Origin: CAVQGZ01 sp963712175
Lineage (GTDB): Bacteria > Actinomycetota > Actinomycetes > Jiangellales > Jiangellaceae
NCBI GenBank assembly: GCA_963712175.1
Contig: CAVQGZ010000010.1
Location: forward strand, 1 to 64,000
Direction: 5' to 3'
DNA: 64,000 nt
Numbering within the stretch: position 1 is the first letter of the stretch; each line of letters starts with the position of its first letter. Shown here in pieces: positions 43,654 to 51,998 of the stretch. The position numbers and the translations under genes are program-made. Under the pieces are notes generated by a model. That model ran no database searches, was not told the origin of the DNA, and saw only the letters and a program-made list of their open reading frames with translations.

Positions 43654-44502
43654 TCAGTAGGCGTCGCGTTCCCAGGGGTCGGGCCAGTTGTCGAGGACGA
43701 GACCTCCGTCGACGACCGTGACGGTGCCGGTGATGTAGCGCGAGCCGGGGCTGGCCAGCCAGATGATGCCGGCGGCCACCTCCTCGACGGTCCCCGTCCG
43801 GCGCGTGGACTTCAGGCCCAGCTCGGTCATCGCGTCCAGGTCGATGGCACCCACGACCTCACCCTCGTGCTCACGCATACCTGAGGTGTCGATGAGCCCC
43901 GGGGCGATGGCGTTCACGGTCACGCCGTGCGGAGCCAGGAACGAGGCCATCGTCCGGGTGAGCGACAGGACGCCGGCGCGGGCTGCGCCTGAGTGGACGA
44001 AGAAGCGCGAGCCCCGCTCGAAGACGTAGGTGTGCACCATCGTGATGATCGATCCGCCGCCGGCCTCGACCATGGGAGTCATGAACCGGTTCAGCATCGT
44101 CCAGGTGCCGTTCAGGTTCAGGTCGACCACCGAGCGCCAGCCGTTGTCACTGAGCTGGGAGGGCAGGGTCGGGAACTGCCCACCGGCGTTGTTGACCAAA
44201 GCGTCCACCCGGCCGAACTCGCCGTAGGCGGCGTCGCGCAGCGCCTCGACGGAGTCGGGCTCACGGATGTTGGTCGGCACGGTCAGCACGCGCCGCCCGT
44301 AGCGCTCGCGAATCTCGGCGGCCGCCTCGTCCAGCAGGTCACCGCGTCGCCCGGCCAGCACCAGGTCGGAGCCCAGCCGGGCGAACCCGCGAGCGGTGGC
44401 CTGCCCGATGCCGGTGCCGCCGCCGGTCACCAGCGTCACGGTGTCGGCGAAGAGGTCTGGTCGAAACGTCGTCAGCGGGTCTGGCGGAGCCTGGATCACC
44501 AT
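43654..44502 (-). CDS. SDR-family oxidoreductase, peroxisomal trans-2-enoyl-CoA reductase-like
   Basis: 282 aa. NADPH-binding TGGGTGIG and NNAG motifs are present (VTLVTGGGTGIGQATARGFA, VDALVNNAGGQFPTL). Instead of the canonical YxxxK the catalytic region reads FFVHSGAARAGVLSLTRTMA, the pattern found in trans-2-enoyl-CoA reductase-like (PECR/DECR) SDRs, which lack the Tyr-Lys pair. The C-terminal VNAIAPGLIDTSGMREH is typical. Possible reaction: reduction of 2-enoyl-CoA or 2,4-dienoyl-CoA; not proven. It begins at ATG 44502, 10 bp after the upstream WYL-helicase gene stop on the same strand. Confidence 0.85.
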   Translation of the reverse strand: MVIQAPPDPLTTFRPDLFADTVTLVTGGGTGIGQATARGFARLGSDLVLAGRRGDLLDEAAAEIRERYGRRVLTVPTNIREPDSVEALRDAAYGEFGRVDALVNNAGGQFPTLPSQLSDNGWRSVVDLNLNGTWTMLNRFMTPMVEAGGGSIITMVHTYVFERGSRFFVHSGAARAGVLSLTRTMASFLAPHGVTVNAIAPGLIDTSGMREHEGEVVGAIDLDAMTELGLKSTRRTGTVEEVAAGIIWLASPGSRYITGTVTVVDGGLVLDNWPDPWERDAY

Positions 44503-44512
44503 GGCCACGACC

Positions 44513-46891
44513 CTACTGAGCAGGCTCTCCTGCAGCGGTGGTGGCCGCGACCTGGGCCACCGCACTCACTCGGTGGACGGCGAACGTGCGGACCTGTTCC
44601 GAGCGGTGGTCATAGGCGCTCAGCCATCCCGCGTCGAGGCTGATCGGGTCGACCACCCGCTCGGTGGTGGTGCCGTGGTTGTCGACGTAGGCGATCCACA
44701 CGCTCACGCCTCGCTCGATGGAGCGGGCCAGGGCATCGAGCACGTCCGTGGAAGCGGAGGCGCGCAGCGCGGTGCTGGCGTCCACGGGGCGCTGCTGGAC
44801 CCCTCGGTCGCCGGCGCGGATCGCTCGCACCGACGCCTCCAGCGTCGCCTCGCTCGGGGCGGGGCGGTCGGCGCGCAGCGCGCGTGGCCTGCCGCGCGAG
44901 GGCGCCCGGTGGCGGGCACGTGCGCCGCTGGACGCCTCGGCCGTGTCGGCCGACGGGTGCAGCCCCAGCGACTGCAGCAGCTCCAGCACCGTCGCCGGAC
45001 TGGCGAACACGGTTGCCACCGTGGGGGCCACGCGCCGTGGGGTCAGTGCGGCCACCTTGGGCTCGGACAGGATCTGCTCCAGCAGCGTCGGGTCGTCGGC
45101 GGTGATGAGGGCCGGTGCGGACGCGACGCGTACCCGACCGAAGCGCCGCGCGACGTCCTCCACCAGGTAGGTCAAGGGCTGCGGGACGGGAGTGCGGGAC
45201 GCAGACTCGAGGAACGCCATGATGTCTGCGGCGGAGCGGCCCGCCTCCAGGGCGCGGCGGACCGAGGCCTCGGTGAAGCGAAAGACGGTGGCGCCTCCGG
45301 TCGACTCGACGGTGGCCAGCAGCGACATCTCACGGGCGAGGGGCGGCTCCAGGGGACCCGGTGCCACGGCCGTCAGGTCTGCCTGGATCAGGACGTGGTC
45401 CAGCGGCGGGGGCAGCAGCGAGGCCATGGCCGCCTCTGCACCGGTGAGGTCGCCGCTGAAGAGCAGTCGTCCGGCCGTCGTGACTGCTCCCCGAGCGAGC
45501 AGGCCGTAGGCGTGCGCCTCGTCGATGCTCCACCGGACGAGGGCGTCCCGCGCGGGCCCGGAACGCCGTGGCCGGTGCCAGCTGACCACGGCAAGGACGC
45601 CCTCGGGGTCGAGGCTCTGCCCGGGAGGGAGCGAGCCGAGCAGGCCCAGGGTGAGCCCGCGCAGCTCGGGGGCCCCGGGCCGGTCGATCTCGTCGCTGAG
45701 CGGGGCGGGTGGCTTCTCCCGCCCCTCGCGGGGCACTGCGAGCGTCGCAACCCGGCTTCCGGACAGCCAGGCGCTGGCCAGTGCAACCCAGCGCGCGGCA
45801 GGCTCGGAGCGAAGCCACGTGTCGAACGCAGTCGTCGGCAGCCACTCCGACCCAGTGCTGTCGGCAGCCAGCAGCCCAGCGGCGAACGCGATCTCGATCG
45901 TGCGCACGGTGGCAGCAACGTCGCCCTCGAGCAGCGAGGCGGTGCGGCGCAGCTCGCGAACGCCCAGCCCACCGGCCCGCAGCACCGCCGGGGGGTCGTC
46001 GGCCCAGGTCTCGGCGACCATCTCAACCGAGCGGACGAGCTCGGCTGCCGTCCCGGCGCCGAGCCGGTCGATGAGGGCGGTGTCGTGCGTGCTGGGGTCC
46101 GGCGCCGGCCGGGCGAGCCCGTCCGGGTGCAGCTGCCCGCCGCGCAGGTGCAGACCGACCTCGCGCGGGAGGACGACCGTGCTGGCGTCGGTGGCCACGA
46201 CCAGGCCGTGGGCGAGCAGCTTGTCGACAGGCGTGCGCGCCTTGGCGACGGTGATGGGCCGCAGCGCGTTGTCGATGCGTCCGGAGGGCGGGCCGACGGC
46301 CATCCGACGCAGGAGCGCCGTCGCCTCGGGACCGACACCGGCTATCGCCTCGTCCAGGCGGGGCGCGTCGGTGATCCGGTCAGCCACCCGCGCTGCCATG
46401 GCGAGGTGCTCGCGGCTCGGAGGCAGCCCGAGGTCGGCAGCCAGCGAGCCCAGCCGCTCGCTGGGCAGCCCGGAGACGAGCTGGCGGGCCGTTGGACCAA
46501 GCCCGGCGACCTGTGGACCGAGCACCTCGCGCACGACTCGCACCAGGCGCAGCGAGTCCGGCGTACCCCAGACGAGAGCCAGCGTGCGCAGTCGCTCGAC
46601 CAGGGCGTCCAGATGGCTGTCGTCGAACGGCAGCAGAGAGGCGACGACGCTCCGCTCGGCGGGCTCGTCGAGCAGGGCCAGGGCTTCGACGAGACCGAGA
46701 GCGGCCCGGTCGAGGCGGTCCAGAGCCCTGGCCACCGATGCGCGGGTCGTCGCGCGCACCGCCAGCTGGCCGACGTCGCTGGGAACCGGCGTGGTCAGGT
46801 CGGGTCGCGCGCGCAGCAGGGCCACGAGCTCGTCGTTGCTGCGTCCCCGCAGCTCGTCAGCGAGCGATCGCGGTTCCGGGCCCTGAGACAT
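44513..46891 (-). CDS. helicase-associated protein with WYL-like C-terminus
   Basis: 792 aa from ATG 46891. The N-terminal part contains repeated winged-helix-like units (LADELRGRSNDELVALLRAR, ATTRASVARALDRLDRAALG, VVASLLPFDDSHLDALVERL). A central region (PPLDHVLIQADLTAVAPGPL, GGATVFRFTEASVRRALEAG, YLVEDVARRFGRVRVASAPA) resembles the XPB/Ssl2-associated C-terminal fold. The last 70 residues (GVSVWIAYVDNHGTTTERVV, LDAGWLSAYDHRSEQVRTFA) are WYL-like. Known in actinobacteria as a helicase-associated-domain protein near XPB. Likely role: DNA binding with ligand sensing in repair or transcription; unproven. Confidence 0.85.
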   Translation of the reverse strand: MSQGPEPRSLADELRGRSNDELVALLRARPDLTTPVPSDVGQLAVRATTRASVARALDRLDRAALGLVEALALLDEPAERSVVASLLPFDDSHLDALVERLRTLALVWGTPDSLRLVRVVREVLGPQVAGLGPTARQLVSGLPSERLGSLAADLGLPPSREHLAMAARVADRITDAPRLDEAIAGVGPEATALLRRMAVGPPSGRIDNALRPITVAKARTPVDKLLAHGLVVATDASTVVLPREVGLHLRGGQLHPDGLARPAPDPSTHDTALIDRLGAGTAAELVRSVEMVAETWADDPPAVLRAGGLGVRELRRTASLLEGDVAATVRTIEIAFAAGLLAADSTGSEWLPTTAFDTWLRSEPAARWVALASAWLSGSRVATLAVPREGREKPPAPLSDEIDRPGAPELRGLTLGLLGSLPPGQSLDPEGVLAVVSWHRPRRSGPARDALVRWSIDEAHAYGLLARGAVTTAGRLLFSGDLTGAEAAMASLLPPPLDHVLIQADLTAVAPGPLEPPLAREMSLLATVESTGGATVFRFTEASVRRALEAGRSAADIMAFLESASRTPVPQPLTYLVEDVARRFGRVRVASAPALITADDPTLLEQILSEPKVAALTPRRVAPTVATVFASPATVLELLQSLGLHPSADTAEASSGARARHRAPSRGRPRALRADRPAPSEATLEASVRAIRAGDRGVQQRPVDASTALRASASTDVLDALARSIERGVSVWIAYVDNHGTTTERVVDPISLDAGWLSAYDHRSEQVRTFAVHRVSAVAQVAATTAAGEPAQ

Positions 46892-46917
46892 CCGCTCCAC
46901 GGTACGCCGGTTCCGGC

Positions 46918-47217
46918 TCAGCCTGAGGTCGAGCGTGGCCGTCCGCCGCCGGTGCCGAGGCCTGCCCGGCGCCTGAGCACGGCCACGCCCACCAGGGCAA
47001 GCAGGATCAGGCCGAACCCCAGGGGGGCCAGCATGGCCACGCCGTAGGCCCAGGTACCCGGGGTGGGCGCACCGACGAGGTACAGCGCGACGATGACGAC
47101 GGTGGTCGCCAGCCCGACGACCACGAGCAACCCGCCGACTCGCAGGGTCAGCTCGAGTGCGCGCTGTCCGGGTGCCGGGTCCGGGGCGTCGCGGGCGGGC
47201 TGCGGGCCACTGCTCAT
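46918..47217 (-). CDS. small two-helix membrane protein
   Basis: 99 aa from ATG 47217. Pro/Ala-rich cytosolic N-terminus (SSGPQPARDAPDPAPGQRA). Helix 1 is LTLRVGGLLVVVGLATTVVI VALYLVGA; helix 2 is WAYGVAMLAPLGFGLILLAL VGVAVL, followed by RRRAGLG. No family recognised. It lies between the WYL-helicase gene and the cold-shock gene, oriented away from the latter. Confidence 0.7.
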   Translation of the reverse strand: MSSGPQPARDAPDPAPGQRALELTLRVGGLLVVVGLATTVVIVALYLVGAPTPGTWAYGVAMLAPLGFGLILLALVGVAVLRRRAGLGTGGGRPRSTSG

Positions 47218-47340
47218 GCACGCAGCGTACGAAGGCACGGTGAACTGATTCGTCCGAAGGCCGCTGTGGGCCGTACCCTGGCGTTTTCGACGAGTTCCGG
47301 AGCCCTGACGGCTCCCCGAGCAGTTGCGTGAGGTCTCCAC

Positions 47341-47724
47341 GTGCCAACCGGCAAGGTCAAGTGGTTCGACACCGAGAAGGGCTTCGGCTTTCTCGCCAGC
47401 GACGAGGGCGGCGACGTGTTCGTGCACGCCTCCGCCCTGCCGGCGGGGGTCGAGGAGCTGAAGAACGGTCAACGGGTCGAGTTCGGCGTCGTGGACGGCC
47501 GACGTGGAGAGCAGGCGCTGTCCATCCGCCTGCTCGACCCGGTGCCGTCGGTGGCGGCATCCCTGCGCAAGAAGCCCGAAGACATGGCGGTCATCGTCGA
47601 GGACCTCATCAAGCTGCTCGATGGTCTGTCCAACTCCTATCGCCGTGGCCGCCACCCCGACAAGAAGTCGGGCGGAAAGGTGGCCACGCTGCTGCGGGCC
47701 GTCGCCGACGACATCGAGTCCTGA
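47341..47724 (+). CDS. cold-shock protein with C-terminal extension
   Basis: 127 aa from GTG 47341. The first 65 residues are a complete cold-shock domain: TGKVKWFDTEKGFGFLASDE (RNP1), DVFVHASALPAGVEELKNGQ (RNP2). The remaining 60 residues (VAASLRKKPEDMAVIVEDLI, KLLDGLSNSYRRGRHPDKKS) are a helical, basic extension seen in larger actinobacterial Csp proteins. It binds single-stranded RNA/DNA. It overlaps the DUF3027 gene by one base, a conserved pair in this phylum. Confidence 0.95.
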   Translation: MPTGKVKWFDTEKGFGFLASDEGGDVFVHASALPAGVEELKNGQRVEFGVVDGRRGEQALSIRLLDPVPSVAASLRKKPEDMAVIVEDLIKLLDGLSNSYRRGRHPDKKSGGKVATLLRAVADDIES

Positions 47725-48488
47725 TGGCCGCGCCGAAGCCCGACTCCGTGTGCCTGGGTGCGGTCGACACCGCCCGCGCCGCAGCCGTGGAGGTGGCCGG
47801 ATCGGGTGAAGCCGTCGGTGAGCTCGTCGGACACCTTGCCGAGGGGGACCGCCTGCTGACCCACCTCTTCGAGTGTCGTCTCGCCGGCTACCGGGGCTGG
47901 CAGTGGGCCGTGACGCTCACCCGGGTACCGCGCTCGCGCACGGCCACGGTGAATGACGTCGTTCTCATCGCGGGCGAGGGCTCGCTGGTGCCACCCGAGT
48001 GGGTGCCCTGGTCCGAGCGTGTCGAGCCGGGGGACCTGGCTCCCGGCGCCATCATGCCGACGGCAGACGACGACCCGCGCCTCGTGCCCGGCTACGAGAG
48101 CACGAAGGCGGCCGCCGTCGGGCTGGACGAGCCGTTGGAGGCTGTCGCCGACGTTGTCGCCGACCTGCTGCTCACGCGCGCTCGCCTCCTGTCGGTCGCG
48201 GGGCAGGACGAGGCCTCCCAACGGTGGATCAGCGGTGATGCCGGACCCAGCGCCGACATCGCGGCCGCTGCCCCCAAGCCATGTCGGACCTGTGGGTTCG
48301 TCGTGCCTCTCGCGAGCCCTCTCGGCTCGTCCTTCGGGGTGTGCGCCAACAGCACGGCCCCCGACGACGGTCGCGTCGTAGCCTTCGAGCACGGCTGTGG
48401 CGCGCATTCGGAGATCTCGGCCCCCGGCTCGGGCAAGGTCGACAAGCCGGTACTGGTGTACGACTCGGAGTCCGACCTGCCGTTCTGA
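47724..48488 (+). CDS. DUF3027 family protein
   Basis: 254 aa from ATG 47724. Features: VDTARAAAVEVAGSGEAVGE, LLTHLFECRLAGYRGWQWAV, VLIAGEGSLVPPEWVPWSER and LVPGYESTKAAAVGLDEPLE. A C-terminal part has a Cys-rich group (KPCRTCGFVVPLASPLG, GVCANSTAPDDGRVVAFEHG, CGAHSE) that may bind zinc. It is an actinobacterial family of unknown role that often follows the cold-shock gene, as here. Confidence 0.9.
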   Translation: MAAPKPDSVCLGAVDTARAAAVEVAGSGEAVGELVGHLAEGDRLLTHLFECRLAGYRGWQWAVTLTRVPRSRTATVNDVVLIAGEGSLVPPEWVPWSERVEPGDLAPGAIMPTADDDPRLVPGYESTKAAAVGLDEPLEAVADVVADLLLTRARLLSVAGQDEASQRWISGDAGPSADIAAAAPKPCRTCGFVVPLASPLGSSFGVCANSTAPDDGRVVAFEHGCGAHSEISAPGSGKVDKPVLVYDSESDLPF

Positions 48489-48538
48489 GGGGCGTACGGG
48501 ACCGCGCCGGCGCCACGAGGCCGCCCGACTCACCGGGT

Positions 48539-48641
48539 GCGGGCGCGAATCCACACATTCGCGCGATCTGGTGGCTGGTACGCCGAGGAAAGCCCTGGTC
48601 GTTGACGGACCCAGGCCGCGAATGTGTGCATTCGCGTACGC
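48539..48641. repeat. 103-bp palindromic dispersed element, copy 3
   Basis: Arms 48539-48562 and 48618-48641 are 24-bp inverted repeats; the right arm is identical to that of copy 2. The 55-base middle aligns with copies 1 and 2 only in reverse orientation (CGACCAGGGCTTTCCTC on the reverse strand matches CGACCTGGCCTTTCGTC of copy 1 in register). It lies between convergent genes. Confidence 0.85.
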
Positions 48642-48661
48642 AGGTCGGTCCCTGAGCTCGG

Positions 48662-48937
48662 CTAGGCCTGCGGGTGCTCGCTCTCGTACTGCCGCACGCG
48701 GGCGATGGCGTCGCGCCGGCGTCGCGCGTACTCGTAGCCCAAGAGGCCGAGACCGGCACCGGCCAGACAGGTCCACAGCCACCACTGCCGGCCTGACTCC
48801 GCCAGGTCCTCGCGGAAGAACAGCAGCACGAAGAACGCGATCGCCCACCCGACGGTGCCGACGAGCACGGTCTGGACGCCGTCGACATCGACCGGTTTCG
48901 GCGAGGAGCCTGTGCTGTCGCTCACCCGTCGCACCAT
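48662..48937 (-). CDS. DUF2530 membrane protein
   Basis: 91 aa from ATG 48937. It contains PVDVDGVQTVLVGTVGWAIA, FFVLLFFREDLAESGRQWWL, WTCLAGAGLGLLGYEYARRR RDA, the two-helix DUF2530 pattern. Extremely conserved in actinobacteria as a small gene near the cold-shock/DUF3027 pair and SerC. Function unknown. Confidence 0.88.
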   Translation of the reverse strand: MVRRVSDSTGSSPKPVDVDGVQTVLVGTVGWAIAFFVLLFFREDLAESGRQWWLWTCLAGAGLGLLGYEYARRRRDAIARVRQYESEHPQA

Positions 48938-49018
48938 AGTGCCCGGGTGGCTGTGGAGCCCCGGTGGAGCCACCGCAGGCGCTGGCCGCTGCGGGCTTGC
49001 GTCGTCCAGACTTGGCCG

Positions 49019-49609
49019 GTGCGACTCTTCGCGGCCCTCGAGCTCCCCGAGGACGTCGTCTCCGCCATCCGGGCGCAGGTGGAACCCGCCCGAGCCCTCG
49101 CGCCTCAGCTGCGGTGGGTGTCGCCAGGGCAGTGGCACGTCACGCTGGCCTTCTACGGAGATGTTCCGCAGGGCTCGGTCGACGACCTCACCACGCGGCT
49201 GACCCGTGCAGCCCGACGGGTACCGACCTTCACGGCCTCGATCGGTGACCCCGCGCGGTTCGGCTCCGCGCGGCGAACCCGCGTCGTGTGGGTCGGCCTG
49301 AACCAGGGCCGCGAGCAGGTCAGCCGGCTCGCGGCGGGCGCGCGAGCCGCGGGTCGACGGGCCGGGCTGGTGCGCGACGACCTGGCCGCCGACGCGCGAT
49401 TTCGGGCTCACATCACGCTGGCGCGGGTCATGCCTCCAGGACCCGTCGACGAGGTGCTGCAGGCCCTGGACCCGGGCAGCCACCCCGCCTGGCGGGCTGA
49501 TGAGGTGGTGCTCGTGCGCAGCGAGCTGGGTTCCGGCGAGGGCGGGCGCGCCCGGCACACGGTGCTTGCCCGAGCGGCGCTGGGGTCTCAGCCCCGCGAG
49601 GCGGGCTGA
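49019..49609 (+). CDS. thpR: RNA 2',3'-cyclic phosphodiesterase (2H family)
   Basis: 196 aa from GTG 49019. The two H-x-T/S-x motifs of the 2H superfamily are in place, HVTLAFYGDVPQ and HITLARVMPPGP. It starts VRLFAALELPEDVVSAIRAQ as in ThpR/LigT. The enzyme opens 2',3'-cyclic phosphates on RNA ends to 2'-phosphates. It is convergent with the MFS gene; their ends overlap by 22 bp. Confidence 0.9.
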   Translation: MRLFAALELPEDVVSAIRAQVEPARALAPQLRWVSPGQWHVTLAFYGDVPQGSVDDLTTRLTRAARRVPTFTASIGDPARFGSARRTRVVWVGLNQGREQVSRLAAGARAAGRRAGLVRDDLAADARFRAHITLARVMPPGPVDEVLQALDPGSHPAWRADEVVLVRSELGSGEGGRARHTVLARAALGSQPREAG

Positions 49610-50769
49610 CGGGTCGCGCTGCGAAGCCCGCCGAGCAGAAGGGCGACCGCCAGCGCCAGAAGGCCCGGCACGAGGAGAAAGGCTGCGACCACCCCGACGA
49701 GGTCGGTCACGGCCCCCAGCACGAAGGGCGCCAGGCCGATCGACAGACCAGCTCCCATCGCGATGCGACCAGAGGCCACGTCGGTCTGCCCGCCGGCGGC
49801 CTGCAGCGCTCGCGCGACACCGAGAGGGAACTGCACGGCCATCCCGACACCGCTGATGGCCATCCCGGCTACAGCCAGCGGCAGCGCGGTCGCCGACCAC
49901 AGGACGGCCCAGCCGATGAGCGTGATGGCGATCGCCACCATCAGCAGAAGTCCCGGGCGAAGACGCAGCGCCAGGCGGGCACCCAGCAACCTCCCCACTC
50001 CCAGGCAGAGGATCAGGACCGTGAGCGTGCTCGTGGCGGCACCCGTGGACGCGCCGGTGCGCTCCGCCACGAGGGTGGGTGCCCAGACTGAGTAGCTGAA
50101 CTCGACGGCGATGAGGGAGACGAGGACTCCCCACGCCCACCAGTAGCGACGAGGCAGGGCCGCGGAGCGACCATGAGCCGGCGCCCCTGCGGCCGGTGGT
50201 GGCAGCGCCGGCATGGCCAGCGTCAGCGCGGCGAGGAGCACGACGACGACCAGCAGCGCCGGCTGCCACCCGGCGCCGATCCCCACGAGCACGCCGACGG
50301 TGATGGGGGCGAGTGCGCCGACGAGGGCACCCAACCCGTTCGCCTCGGTGATAGCGGCGCTCGATGCTCGTTGATGGCGCTCGCTGAGGGCCGAGTTGGC
50401 GACGTTCACCAGCAGCGTCCCCCCCGCTCCGGCGACGAAGGCACCGCCGAGCGTCCCCCACAGGGCTCCGGTCGCGGTCACCAGGAGCACGCCCACGACG
50501 ACGGTGACGGAGCCGACGGTGACCGTGCCGCGTCGCCCCACTCGTCCGACGACGGCGGCATTGACCAGCCCGGCCACCACGGTTCCCACCGCCATGGCTG
50601 TCCCATGCAGTCCGGCGACGGCGCTGCTGACGCCCAGATCGTCTCCGATGAGCGGGACGGAGGGGTTGAAGGCGTAGAGGAACCACCCCCAGACGGCGAA
50701 GACGCCGTACAGCGACAGCGTTGCGCGGTCGCGGACCAGCCGCGGTGCGACCTCGGGGGCCGTCGTCAG
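49588..50769 (-). CDS. MFS transporter, probable CTG start
   Basis: 393 aa if started at CTG 50769, whose last two bases and the next A form the serC TGA stop (CTGA), imitating the common ATGA coupling. The codons between 50769 and the next ATG (50595) encode a proper first part of a transporter: LVRDRATLSLYGVFAVWGWF, LYAFNPSVPLIGDDLGVSSA VAGLHGTAMAVG. Eleven or twelve helices follow (for example VGSVTVVVGVLLVTATGALW, LAGMAISGVGMAVQFPLGVA). If only ATG 50595 were used, helix 1 would be lost. A single-base change or a real CTG start are both possible. Substrate unknown. Confidence 0.85.
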   Translation of the reverse strand: MTTAPEVAPRLVRDRATLSLYGVFAVWGWFLYAFNPSVPLIGDDLGVSSAVAGLHGTAMAVGTVVAGLVNAAVVGRVGRRGTVTVGSVTVVVGVLLVTATGALWGTLGGAFVAGAGGTLLVNVANSALSERHQRASSAAITEANGLGALVGALAPITVGVLVGIGAGWQPALLVVVVLLAALTLAMPALPPPAAGAPAHGRSAALPRRYWWAWGVLVSLIAVEFSYSVWAPTLVAERTGASTGAATSTLTVLILCLGVGRLLGARLALRLRPGLLLMVAIAITLIGWAVLWSATALPLAVAGMAISGVGMAVQFPLGVARALQAAGGQTDVASGRIAMGAGLSIGLAPFVLGAVTDLVGVVAAFLLVPGLLALAVALLLGGLRSATRQPASRG

Positions 50770-51905
50770 CGCAGCTGGCCCACGACGTAGTCGATGCAGC
50801 CGGTGAGCGCCTCGACGTCACCGGGGTCGATCGCCGGGAACATGGCCACGCGCAGCTGGTTGCGACCGAGCTTGCGGTACGGCTCGGTGTCGACGATCCC
50901 GTTCGCGCGCAGGGCCGCCGCAACAGCCGCGGCATCGATGGACTCGTCCAGGTCGATCGTGCCGACGACCTGCGAGCGAGCGGCCGGGTCGGACACGAAC
51001 GGCGTGGTGTAGTCGGTCTTCTCGGCCCAGGTGTAGAGGGCCGCCGACGACTCGGCCGTGCGCGACGTGGCGAAGTCGAGCCCGCCGCTGCCGTTCAGCC
51101 AGTCCAGCTGCTCGGCGAAGAGGAAGAGCGTCGCGACCGCGGGGGTGTTGTAGGTCTGGTTCTTGCGGGAGTTGTCGATCGCGGTGGGGAGCGAGAAGAA
51201 GTCGGGCACCCAGCGACCCGAGCCCGCGATCTCGTCCACGCGAGCCAGCGCGGCCGGCGACATGACGGCGACCCACAGGCCCCCGTCGGAGGCGAAGCTC
51301 TTCTGTGGGGCGAAGTAGTAGGCGTCGGCCTGCCCGATGTCGACCGGGAGCCCACCGGCGCCGCTGGTGGCGTCGACGAGCACGAGCGCGCCGTCGTCGG
51401 CGCCGGCCACCCGGCGCACCGGGGCCATCACGCCCGTGGACGTCTCGTTGTGGGGCCACGCGTAGACGTCCACACCCGGCTCGGCCACCGGCGTCGGCAG
51501 CGTCCCGGGCTGGCCGGTGATGACGCTCGAGGAGTCCAGGAAGGGAGCCCCGTCGGTGACCTTGGCGAACTTGGCCGAGAACTCACCGAAGGCGAGGTGC
51601 TGGGCCCGGGAGCGGACGAGTCCGAAGGCGGCGATGTCCCAGAACGCCGTGGCGCCACCGTTGCCCAGCACGACCTCGTAGCCGTCGGGCAGGTCGAACA
51701 GCGTCGCCAGGCCCTCCTGGACGCGGCGCACCAGGCTCTTCACGGCAGGCTTGCGGTGGCTGGTGCCGAGCACGTGTGATCCGGTCGATGCCAGCGCCTC
51801 GAGCGCCTCCGCACGCACCTTCGACGGTCCGGACCCGAACCGCCCGTCGGCAGGCTTCAGGTCGGCAGGGATGACGATGCTGGCCGCAGGGGCAGCCTCA
51901 GGCAT
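50766..51905 (-). CDS. serC: phosphoserine aminotransferase
   Basis: 379 aa. PLP enzyme converting 3-phosphohydroxypyruvate and glutamate to O-phosphoserine in serine (and pyridoxine) synthesis. Features: LKPADGRFGSGPSKVRAEAL, GTSHRKPAVKSLVRRVQEGL, GNGGATAFWDIAAFGLV, WPHNETSTGVMAPVRR, and the PLP Lys in YYFAPQKSFASDGGLWVAVM. It matches the actinobacterial SerC type. The following MFS gene starts in its stop codon. pdxH lies 1.3 kb away, fitting PLP supply. Confidence 0.95.
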   Translation of the reverse strand: MPEAAPAASIVIPADLKPADGRFGSGPSKVRAEALEALASTGSHVLGTSHRKPAVKSLVRRVQEGLATLFDLPDGYEVVLGNGGATAFWDIAAFGLVRSRAQHLAFGEFSAKFAKVTDGAPFLDSSSVITGQPGTLPTPVAEPGVDVYAWPHNETSTGVMAPVRRVAGADDGALVLVDATSGAGGLPVDIGQADAYYFAPQKSFASDGGLWVAVMSPAALARVDEIAGSGRWVPDFFSLPTAIDNSRKNQTYNTPAVATLFLFAEQLDWLNGSGGLDFATSRTAESSAALYTWAEKTDYTTPFVSDPAARSQVVGTIDLDESIDAAAVAAALRANGIVDTEPYRKLGRNQLRVAMFPAIDPGDVEALTGCIDYVVGQLR

Positions 51906-51998
51906 GAGTGCTCCAGAGTCTCGAACGCGTCGAAGCGCGGGGGGATGGCGGCGACGGCGCTGTCTCCGCCCCCCGATTGTGCCAGCCCTACCGGTGGG

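Noticed and set aside
44396..47047. Plus-strand ORF of 883 aa
   Set aside because: Antisense shadow of the WYL-helicase gene; low-complexity Gly/Arg/Gln composition, no motif.
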